Shown here: positions 1 through 6,077 of the stretch, in pieces | Numbering within the stretch: the stretch's first letter is position 1 | Layout of the letters: every line of letters starts with the position of its first letter | Source: CAYMST01 sp964393115 | GTDB taxonomy: Bacteria > Bacteroidota > Bacteroidia > Cytophagales > Cyclobacteriaceae | Length of the DNA: 6,592 nucleotides | NCBI GenBank assembly: GCA_964393115.1 | Contig: CAYMST010000264.1 | Span: forward strand, 1 to 6,592 | Direction of reading: 5' to 3' | The notes under the pieces: generated by a model | What the model was told of the DNA's origin: nothing | Seen by the model: the letters and a program-made list of their open reading frames with translations, nothing else | The model's database searches: none | Made by a program: the position numbers and the translations under genes

Positions 1-422
1 ATCTGAAACTTCAGGTAAAGGGAGGGGCTGCAAATCCGTCACCTCCAGTAGGGCCTGCTTTAGGTAGTAAGGGGCTTAATATCATGGAGTTTTGTAAGCA
101 GTTCAATGCAAGAACCCAGGATAAGCAAGGACAAACGCTACCCGTATTGGTGACGATTTTTAGTGACAAGTCTTTCGAGTTTGTTGTTAAGACTCCTCCA
201 GCTGCGGTTTTGATTAAAGAGGCTATAAAGCTTAAGAAAGGATCAGCGGAATCGAATAGAACTAAAGTGGGATCTATTAACTGGGATCAGATAAAGGAGA
301 TTGCAGAGACGAAAATGCCAGACCTGAACGCCTTTCATATACATTCTGCAATGAAAATGGTTGCTGGTACGGCGAGAAGTATGGGAGTTAAGGTAACTGG
401 CGATGAGCCCTGGGCAAGTTAA
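1..422 (+). CDS. rplK: 50S ribosomal protein L11, 5'-truncated by window edge
   Basis: L11 binds 23S rRNA at the GTPase-associated centre and, with L10 and L7/L12, helps recruit and stimulate translation factors. The reading frame is open from the first base. The first full codon is at position 3, and 139 residues precede the TAA at 420-422. Aligned from memory with E. coli L11, the first full residue matches residue 9, so about eight codons lie outside the window. The ATG at 84 is an internal Met (NIMEF) and not the start, because well-conserved L11 sequence lies upstream of it. The N-terminal domain shows the proline-rich NPSPPVGPALG segment, which includes the two prolines linked to thiostrepton action. 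The C-terminal rRNA-binding domain shows the KTPPAAVL and GTARSMG motifs. The protein ends in a short polar tail (GDEPWAS). rplA follows after 11 nt, as in a co-transcribed pair. Confidence 0.97.
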   Translation, partial: LKLQVKGGAANPSPPVGPALGSKGLNIMEFCKQFNARTQDKQGQTLPVLVTIFSDKSFEFVVKTPPAAVLIKEAIKLKKGSAESNRTKVGSINWDQIKEIAETKMPDLNAFHIHSAMKMVAGTARSMGVKVTGDEPWAS

Positions 423-433
423 GGTTAAGTATA

Positions 434-1132
434 ATGGCTAAATTGACGAAAAACCAAAAAAAATCCGTTGAGGGTGTAGACTTTGAGAAGGACTATACCA
501 TCGCAGAGGCTGCTGAATTGGTTAAAAAAATAACATTCACCAAATTTGATGCATCAGTTGATGTGGATATCCGATTAGGAGTGGATCCAAGAAAGGCTGA
601 TCAAATGGTTCGTGGTATTGCCACGCTACCGCATGGTACAGGTAAAGACGTTAGGGTTTTAGTTTTATGTACTCCCGATAAGGAGGAAGAAGCGAAAGCT
701 GCAGGGGCTGATCATGTCGGTCTAGATGATTATATCAAGAAAATTGAGGGTGGTTGGACTGATATTGATGTTATTATTACCATGCCTACAGTTATGGCTA
801 AAATAGGTAGACTAGGTAGAGTTTTAGGGCCCAGAGGTTTAATGCCAAACCCTAAGGCAGGAACGGTTACATTGGATGTAGCGAAAGCTGTCAATGAAGT
901 GAAAGCGGGTAAAATCGATTTCAAAGTGGATAAGTTTGGTATTATACATACTAGTGTAGGTAAGGTGTCATTTGATGCAGATAAAATCAGAGACAATCTT
1001 ACTGAAATGGTACAAGTAGTAGCAAAACTTAAACCAGCGAGTGCTAAGGGGACTTATTTCAAAAGTATAAGTGTTTCTAGTACTATGAGTAAAGGTATTT
1101 CAATTGATAAGGGTAGCATAGCAGGATTATAA
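434..1132 (+). CDS. rplA: 50S ribosomal protein L1
   Basis: L1 forms the mobile L1 stalk of the 50S subunit, binds 23S rRNA and helps release deacylated tRNA from the E site. In other bacteria it also represses its own operon by binding the mRNA leader before rplK, which here would lie outside the window. The 232-residue length is normal. Domain I is made of roughly residues 1-67 and 160-232, with domain II between them. The family signature GRLGRVLGPRGLMPNPKAG begins at residue 125. The C-terminal RNA-contact motif reads TMS at residues 217-219, where Thermus and E. coli have TMG. The ATG at 434 is preceded by an AAGG that overlaps the rplK stop codon, with 9 nt between it and the ATG. This is a weak ribosome-binding match that may not be used in this phylum. 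rplJ starts only 3 nt after the stop codon. Confidence 0.98.
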   Translation: MAKLTKNQKKSVEGVDFEKDYTIAEAAELVKKITFTKFDASVDVDIRLGVDPRKADQMVRGIATLPHGTGKDVRVLVLCTPDKEEEAKAAGADHVGLDDYIKKIEGGWTDIDVIITMPTVMAKIGRLGRVLGPRGLMPNPKAGTVTLDVAKAVNEVKAGKIDFKVDKFGIIHTSVGKVSFDADKIRDNLTEMVQVVAKLKPASAKGTYFKSISVSSTMSKGISIDKGSIAGL

Positions 1133-1135
1133 GTT

Positions 1136-1666
1136 ATGACAAGGGAAGAAAAAGCAGTGGTTATTGAAGACTTGACGGGGAAGTTCAAAGAAACTACAAA
1201 TTTCTACGTTACAGATGCTTCGGGATTAACGGTCGCCCAGATTAATGATTTTCGAAGATTGTGCTATGAAAGAGGCGTAGAGTATAAGGTTTATAAGAAT
1301 ACCTTGATCAAAAAGGCTTTGGATAATCAGGAAACTGATTTTACTGAATTGGATAGCATTTTGAAAGGTTCTTCCGGTGTAATATTCTCACCTGAGAATG
1401 GAAATTTACCTGCAAAGATGTTAAAGGAGTTCTATAAGAAGGGGAATGAAAAACCCCTACTAAAAGGAGCTTCAATAGATACAGACGTTTTTATAGGTGC
1501 AGATCAATTGGATGCACTTAGTAAACTTAAGTCCAAGAACGAGCTTATTGGTGAGGTTATTGGATTACTACAATCTCCTGCGAAAACAGTTGTGTCACAA
1601 CTTCAAAGTGGTGGAGATAAAATTGCCGGAATTGTTAAAACACTTTCGGAAAGAACAGAAGAATAA
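1136..1666 (+). CDS. rplJ: 50S ribosomal protein L10
   Basis: L10 anchors the flexible L7/L12 dimers to the 23S rRNA at the base of the GTPase stalk. At 176 residues it has normal bacterial length. The N-terminal globular rRNA-binding domain is recognised by FYVTDASGLTVAQINDFRR and by YKVYKNTLIKKAL. The last 30 residues or so (from Ser147) form the amphipathic C-terminal helix that carries L7/L12 dimers. Its length suggests two dimer sites or slightly more, but I cannot fix the number by eye. The ATG is 3 nt after the rplA stop, so translational coupling with rplA is likely. A weak AGGA lies inside the rplA end at 1123-1126. The stop TAA is followed at once by a second in-frame TAA (1667-1669). 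No space exists before this gene for the L10 autoregulatory leader known from E. coli. Confidence 0.97.
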   Translation: MTREEKAVVIEDLTGKFKETTNFYVTDASGLTVAQINDFRRLCYERGVEYKVYKNTLIKKALDNQETDFTELDSILKGSSGVIFSPENGNLPAKMLKEFYKKGNEKPLLKGASIDTDVFIGADQLDALSKLKSKNELIGEVIGLLQSPAKTVVSQLQSGGDKIAGIVKTLSERTEE

Positions 1667-1695
1667 TAAATTTAGAAATTTAATATTAATTAGAA
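1667..1695 (+). promoter_or_regulatory. A/T-only-like translation initiation region of rplL
   Basis: The 29 nt between rplJ and rplL contain 27 A/T bases, two G and no C. There is no Shine-Dalgarno sequence, and two AAATTT copies occur at 1668-1673 and 1676-1681. Such unstructured A-rich leaders are the usual way genes of Bacteroidota achieve efficient initiation. I infer, without proof, that it favours the high output of L7/L12, which is needed in several copies per ribosome. Confidence 0.4.
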
Positions 1696-2079
1696 ATGGC
1701 AGATTTGAAAGCTTTCGCTGATCAGTTGGTTAATTTGACTGTGAAGGAGGTAAATGAGTTGGCAAGCATCCTTAAGGATGAGTATGGAATCGAACCTGCT
1801 GCTGCGGCTGCTCCTGTAATGGTTGCTGCTGGGGGCGGTGAAGGTGGTGAAGGTGGAGCTGAGGATAAGACATCGTTTAGTGTGATCTTAAATTCTGCGT
1901 GTAGCTCTAAGCTTAAAGTTGTGAAGTTGGTGAAAGAGCTTACTGGTCTTGGTTTGAAAGAGGCTAAGGAAGTAGTAGATGGTGCACCTAAGCCATTGAA
2001 AGAAGGTATTGCGAAAGATGAGGCAGAAGCACTAAAAGCTCAATTAGAGGAAGTAGGTGCTGAGGTAGAGCTTAAGTAA
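1696..2079 (+). CDS. rplL: 50S ribosomal protein L7/L12
   Basis: L7/L12 is the multi-copy stalk protein that recruits EF-Tu, EF-G, IF2 and release factors to the ribosome. The 127 residues show the three expected parts. An N-terminal dimerisation and L10-binding domain (about 1-32, with LTVKEVNELASILKDEYGIE) comes first. It is followed by an Ala/Gly/Glu-rich flexible hinge (about 33-58). The C-terminal factor-binding domain (about 59-127) contains GLGLKEAKEVVDGAPKPLKEG and ends in AEVELK. Lys72 corresponds to E. coli Lys65 of the factor-binding face. Oddly, Cys69 stands where the family normally has Gly (E. coli Gly62, in the AAGANK turn), and it is followed by Ser-Ser. The ATG at 1696 is the only sensible start and has no Shine-Dalgarno sequence. 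A 109-nt spacer with a hairpin separates this gene from rpoB. Confidence 0.98.
   Translation: MADLKAFADQLVNLTVKEVNELASILKDEYGIEPAAAAAPVMVAAGGGEGGEGGAEDKTSFSVILNSACSSKLKVVKLVKELTGLGLKEAKEVVDGAPKPLKEGIAKDEAEALKAQLEEVGAEVELK
1834..1857 (+). repeat. Short Gly-Gly-Glu coding repeat in the L7/L12 hinge
   Basis: Two imperfect 9-nt units, GGCGGTGAA and GGTGGTGAA, are followed by a partial third, GGTGGA. Together they encode Gly-Gly-Glu, Gly-Gly-Glu, Gly-Gly inside the flexible hinge (residues 47-54). Hinge composition and length vary between species, so this is probably neutral slippage-type variation within a linker. Confidence 0.6.
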
Positions 2080-2114
2080 TTATTGGATTACCTCAACTGC
2101 TTAAATTTCTATCT

Positions 2115-2142
2115 AGACCTGGCTTTATGAGTCAGGTCTTTT
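2115..2142 (+). terminator. Terminator-like hairpin (attenuator candidate) between rplL and rpoB
   Basis: The arms AGACCTG (2115-2121) and CAGGTCT (2133-2139) pair perfectly over 7 bp. The stem can be extended inward by a G-U, a C-G and a U-A pair (2122-2124 with 2130-2132), and possibly one more U-G pair, leaving a 3- to 5-nt loop. The right arm runs into four T residues (2139-2142), then CC and further T-rich sequence. This has the form of an intrinsic terminator with a short U tract, so read-through is expected, and rpoBC downstream has no other obvious promoter. In E. coli the equivalent rplL-rpoB spacer holds an attenuator that lowers rpoBC transcription, and the same role is inferred here. 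An RNA-processing site is an alternative. Confidence 0.62.
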
Positions 2143-2188
2143 CCTATTTGTGCCCATTTTGTTCTTTTTTTAATTAATATTTCATATT
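2143..2188 (+). promoter_or_regulatory. T-rich leader immediately upstream of rpoB, no Shine-Dalgarno
   Basis: The 46 nt before the rpoB start are T-rich, with a run of seven T at 2165-2171, and carry no purine-rich ribosome-binding motif. The rpoB frame is closed by a TAA at 2171-2173, so translation must start downstream of that point. No good match to the Bacteroidota promoter (TTG around -33, TAnnTTTG around -7) is seen here, so I treat this as a translation leader and not as a promoter. Confidence 0.35.
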
Positions 2189-5100
2189 GTGCAAGAGAGA
2201 AAGAATTTCTCATCAATTAAGCGAGTCTTAGACTATCCTGATTTTCTTGGTGTTCAGGTACAATCATTTAAGGATTTTCTTCAATTGGATACCCCTTCGG
2301 AGAAGAGAATTCAAGAGGGACTTTTTAAGGTATTTTCGGAGAATTTTCCGATTTCGGATTCTCGAGAGAATTTTGTTTTGGAGTTCGTTGATTATACAAT
2401 CGATCCTCCAAAATATGATGTTCAAGAATGTGTAGATCGTGGACTGACATTTTCTGTACCGCTCAAGGCAAAGTTGCGATTATTATGCAATGATGAGGAT
2501 AATGAAGACTTTGAGACAATTGAGCAAGAGGTGTTTCTTGGTAATATTCCCTATATGACCGAAAAGGGTTCATTTATTATAAATGGAGCTGAAAGGGTTA
2601 TTGTATCTCAGTTGCACAGGTCACCGGGTGTGTTTTTTGCACAAAGTAAACATACTAACGGAACGCTACTATATTCTGCGAGGATAATCCCTTTCAAGGG
2701 TTCGTGGATTGAATTTGCTACTGACGTGAACAACGTTATGTATGCTTACATTGACAGAAAGAAAAAATTTCCGGTTACCACCTTACTTCGTTCGATTGGA
2801 TACGGATCGGATAAAGATATTTTGGACCTTTTTGGACTGTCCGAGGAGGTCGAAGCGACTAGTGGGAACTTAAAGGAAGTAGTTGGAAGAAAGTTGGCCG
2901 CTAGGGTTTTGAAATCTTGGACGGAAGACTTTGTAGATGAAGATACGGGCGAGGTAGTATCTATCGACAGGAACGAGGTCTTGCTAGAAAGGGACTCGCT
3001 AATCGAAGAATCTGATATAGAAACAATTATAGACTCTGGTGTTAAGTCAATCATCCTTCACAAGAAAGATGTGAACATCACGGACTATTCAATAATATAT
3101 AATACACTTCAAAAGGATAATTCTAACTCGGAGAAAGAGGCTGTCGAGCAGATTTATCGTCAACTAAGAAATAATGAAGCCCCTGATGAACAGACTGCGA
3201 GAGATGTTATTCAGAATTTATTCTTTAGTGACAAGCGATATGATCTAGGTGAAGTAGGTAGGTATCGAATAAATAAAAAGTTAGGTCTTGAGGTTTCTCA
3301 CGAAATAAGAGTTCTAACAACAGAAGACATAATTTTAATTGTCAAGTACCTAATTGGTTTGATCAACTCAAAAGCTGTTGTGGACGATATTGATCACCTG
3401 AGCAACAGAAGAGTACGAACTGTAGGGGAGCAACTATACAGCCAATTTGGTGTAGGGCTAGCGCGTATGGCGAGGACAATTAAGGAAAGAATGAACGTCA
3501 GAGATAACGAGGATTTTAAACCAGTGGATTTAATTAATGCTCGTACTTTGTCTTCAGTTATTAATTCGTTCTTTGGAACCAATCAATTATCTCAGTTTAT
3601 GGATCAAACGAATCCGTTGTCTGAGATAACTCACAAAAGAAGAATGTCGGCATTGGGACCCGGTGGACTCTCTAGAGAAAGAGCGGGTTTTGAAGTTCGA
3701 GATGTACACTATACACACTATGGTCGACTTTGTACCATTGAGACACCTGAAGGCCCTAATATTGGACTAATTTCTTCACTTTGCGTGCACGCCAAGGTGA
3801 ATAGCATGGGTTTTATAGAAACGCCTTACAGAAAGGTTAACGAAGGGGTTGTGGATATGAGTGGTGAAGTGAGCTATCTCACTGCCGAAGAAGAAGACAA
3901 TAATAATATAGCTCAGGCGAATGCTCCTATTTCTGGTGTAGGCGCTTTTGAAAATGAACAGGTAAAAGCGCGGTTTGAGGGTGACTTCCCATTGGTAGCA
4001 CCAAATGAGGTGTCTTACATGGACGTGGCTCCAAATCAGATCGTGTCTGTAGCGGCATCTATGATTCCTTTTTTGGAGCACGATGATGCGAATAGGGCCT
4101 TGATGGGCTCAAACATGCAGCGTCAGGCTGTTCCATTGTTGAGACCTGAGGCTCCAATTGTTGGGACTGGCCTTGAGAAGAGGGTTGCTAAGGATTCAAG
4201 AGAGATCGTAGTCGCTGAAGGAGACGGCGAGGTGATCTTTGTTGATGCTACTAAAATCATAGTTAAATACGAGAAAACTGATCAAGAAAAACAAGTCTCT
4301 TTTGACGACGGTACTGTAGAGTATTCGCTTACTAAGTTTAAGAGAACTAACCAAGATACCTGTATTAATCTTAAACCGATTGTTTTTAAGGGACAGAAGG
4401 TTGTGAAGGATCTGCCTTTATGTGAAGGTTTTGCTACGCAGCAAGGTGAACTTGCTTTGGGTAGGAATATGTTGGTGGCATTCATGCCTTGGAAGGGGTA
4501 TAACTTTGAGGATGCAATAGTGATCAGTGAGCGTGTGGTTCGTGAAGATATATTTACGTCTATTCATATTGATGAGTATGAGTTAGAAGTTAGGGACACG
4601 AAGCGGGGTGAAGAGGAACTTACTGCAGAGATTCCAAACGTTTCTGAAGAAGCAGTTAAAAATCTTGATGAAAATGGTATAATCCGAGTAGGTTCTGAAA
4701 TTAAAGAGGGCGATATATTAATAGGTAAGATTACTCCCAAAGGAGAGTCTGACCCGACACCAGAGGAAAAGCTACTTAGAGCTATTTTTGGAGATAAGGC
4801 GGGTGATGTAAAGGATGCTTCACTCAAGGCTTCCCCTTCTTTACGTGGTGTAGTTATTGATACGAAGTTATTCTCTAGACCTAAAAAAGATAAAGATTTA
4901 AGAGCTCGGGCGAAGAAAGAGGTTGAAAGACTTAAGGCTCAATATTCGTCACAGCTTTTAGATGTTAGAGGCCAAATAGTTGATAAACTAGTAGAAATAC
5001 TAGGAGGAAAAACTTGCCAAGGCATCAAACATAAGTTTGGAGAGGAGATTATGTCTAAGGGTGTTAAGTTCTCAAAAGAAAACATTGATGCTAATATTTT

Positions 5101-6046
5101 TCCTCCAAAAAACATCTTCCGTGACGAGAGTAACTATAACGTTCCTGAGGAAGTAAATCTAATATCTGATCTAATACTTGATGATTGGACAGATGAGCCA
5201 GAGCTCAATGATGTTTTACTTACATTGGTTAAAAACTATAACCGTCAGAGAAACCTGATAGGAGGGGCGTTTAAGCGTGAAAGGTTTGCGTTAGAAGTAG
5301 GAGATGAACTTCCAGCTGGAATTGTTCAACTGGCTAAGGTTTACATTGCTAAAAAACGTAAACTAAAAGTTGGAGACAAGATGGCTGGACGACACGGTAA
5401 CAAAGGAGTTGTTGCCAAGGTTGTGAGGGAAGAGGATATGCCATTCCTTGACGATGGACATCCAGTGGATATTGTACTTAATCCTCTTGGTGTACCTTCT
5501 CGTATGAATATTGGACAGATATACGAGACTGTGTTAGGCTGGGCAGGACGAAAGCTTGGTAGAAAGTATGCGACGCCAATTTTTGATGGTGCATCCGCTG
5601 CTGAGGTAGATGCTGAATTAGCTGAAGCTGGTTTACCTAAATTCGGAAGATCATATCTGAATAACGGATTAACCGGCGAAAGATTTGATCAGCCAGTAAC
5701 AGTGGGTATAATATACATGCTGAAACTAGGACACTTAGTAGATGATAAAATGCATGCTAGGTCTATAGGACCTTACTCGCTTATTACGCAGCAGCCTCTT
5801 GGTGGTAAAGCTCAGTTTGGTGGCCAGCGTTTTGGTGAGATGGAAGTTTGGGCACTTGAGGCATTCGGTGCAGCACATATCCTTCAAGAGATTCTGACGA
5901 TTAAGTCTGATGATGTAATCGGAAGAGCAAAGGCGTATGAGGCGATAGTTAAGGGTGAAAATATGACTAAGCCAAATATTCCAGAGTCGTTTAACGTCTT
6001 GGTTCACGAACTAAGAGGTTTAGCGTTAGAAATTACTTTAGATTAG
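2189..6046 (+). CDS. rpoB: DNA-directed RNA polymerase subunit beta
   Basis: RpoB is one of the two large catalytic subunits of RNA polymerase. It forms one side of the DNA cleft and part of the active site, and it is the target of rifamycins. The 1285 residues are complete and end in the usual ESFNVLVHELRGLALEI region. Key motifs in order are INGAERVIVSQLHRSPG (from 131), the rifampicin region (463-489), the fork region ending in ETPEGPNIGL (from 518), GYNFEDA with Glu774 and Asp775, and GDKMAGRHGNKG with Lys1064 and Lys1072 (E. coli Lys1065 and Lys1073). QPLGGKAQFGGQRFGEMEVWALEA follows near the C-terminus. The start is GTG at 2189. The next in-frame ATG is codon 123, and conserved N-terminal sequence (YPDFLGVQVQSF) lies well before it. 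Oddly, Thr516 replaces the conserved Pro of the CPIETPEG motif. Relative to E. coli, the stretch before the active-site lysines is about 38 residues longer and the stretch after them about 56 shorter, matching known lineage-specific inserts. Confidence 0.99.
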   Translation: MQERKNFSSIKRVLDYPDFLGVQVQSFKDFLQLDTPSEKRIQEGLFKVFSENFPISDSRENFVLEFVDYTIDPPKYDVQECVDRGLTFSVPLKAKLRLLCNDEDNEDFETIEQEVFLGNIPYMTEKGSFIINGAERVIVSQLHRSPGVFFAQSKHTNGTLLYSARIIPFKGSWIEFATDVNNVMYAYIDRKKKFPVTTLLRSIGYGSDKDILDLFGLSEEVEATSGNLKEVVGRKLAARVLKSWTEDFVDEDTGEVVSIDRNEVLLERDSLIEESDIETIIDSGVKSIILHKKDVNITDYSIIYNTLQKDNSNSEKEAVEQIYRQLRNNEAPDEQTARDVIQNLFFSDKRYDLGEVGRYRINKKLGLEVSHEIRVLTTEDIILIVKYLIGLINSKAVVDDIDHLSNRRVRTVGEQLYSQFGVGLARMARTIKERMNVRDNEDFKPVDLINARTLSSVINSFFGTNQLSQFMDQTNPLSEITHKRRMSALGPGGLSRERAGFEVRDVHYTHYGRLCTIETPEGPNIGLISSLCVHAKVNSMGFIETPYRKVNEGVVDMSGEVSYLTAEEEDNNNIAQANAPISGVGAFENEQVKARFEGDFPLVAPNEVSYMDVAPNQIVSVAASMIPFLEHDDANRALMGSNMQRQAVPLLRPEAPIVGTGLEKRVAKDSREIVVAEGDGEVIFVDATKIIVKYEKTDQEKQVSFDDGTVEYSLTKFKRTNQDTCINLKPIVFKGQKVVKDLPLCEGFATQQGELALGRNMLVAFMPWKGYNFEDAIVISERVVREDIFTSIHIDEYELEVRDTKRGEEELTAEIPNVSEEAVKNLDENGIIRVGSEIKEGDILIGKITPKGESDPTPEEKLLRAIFGDKAGDVKDASLKASPSLRGVVIDTKLFSRPKKDKDLRARAKKEVERLKAQYSSQLLDVRGQIVDKLVEILGGKTCQGIKHKFGEEIMSKGVKFSKENIDANIFPPKNIFRDESNYNVPEEVNLISDLILDDWTDEPELNDVLLTLVKNYNRQRNLIGGAFKRERFALEVGDELPAGIVQLAKVYIAKKRKLKVGDKMAGRHGNKGVVAKVVREEDMPFLDDGHPVDIVLNPLGVPSRMNIGQIYETVLGWAGRKLGRKYATPIFDGASAAEVDAELAEAGLPKFGRSYLNNGLTGERFDQPVTVGIIYMLKLGHLVDDKMHARSIGPYSLITQQPLGGKAQFGGQRFGEMEVWALEAFGAAHILQEILTIKSDDVIGRAKAYEAIVKGENMTKPNIPESFNVLVHELRGLALEITLD
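3575..3655 (+). other. rpoB: Rifampicin-resistance-determining region of rpoB
   Basis: Codons 463-489 align with E. coli 507-533. Gln469, Asp472, His482, Ser487 and Leu489 keep the residues found in sensitive E. coli at 513, 516, 526, 531 and 533. The main difference is Met486 where E. coli has Ile530. On these positions alone no classical resistance change is visible. Sensitivity also depends on uptake and on sites outside this segment. Confidence 0.9.
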
Positions 6047-6077
6047 TTTAGAATCCAATTAGCCGAAATAGAGTTAC

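Noticed and set aside
84..422. ATG at 84 as the start of the first gene
   Set aside because: Conserved L11 sequence (KLQVKGG, NPSPPVGPALG) is in the same frame upstream, so the ATG is internal and the true start is outside the window.
931..938. TAAGTTTG inside rplA, a match to the Bacteroidota -7 promoter element
   Set aside because: It encodes conserved residues (DKFG), lacks a suitable -33 element about 19 nt upstream, and the same octamer recurs in rpoB at 5032-5039 where it encodes HKFG. It is best explained by codon use.
1497..1721. Plus-strand 74-codon open frame spanning the end of rplJ and the start of rplL
   Set aside because: It overlaps two certain genes in another frame, has no recognisable protein features and no initiation signal.
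2076..2091. Small inverted repeat GTAAT / ATTAC overlapping the rplL stop codon
   Set aside because: Only five mostly A-U pairs with a six-base loop. Too weak to support as a functional structure.
2147..2188. Possible internal promoter for rpoBC in the T-rich spacer
   Set aside because: TTTG at 2147-2150 or 2158-2161 could act as a -33 element, but no TAnnTTTG element follows at proper spacing, and little room remains before the GTG.
2746..4827. Several minus-strand open frames inside rpoB (2746-3054, 3394-3582, 3776-4081, 4282-4485, 4564-4827)
   Set aside because: All lie opposite conserved rpoB codons, and their low-complexity or arbitrary compositions are typical of shadow frames.
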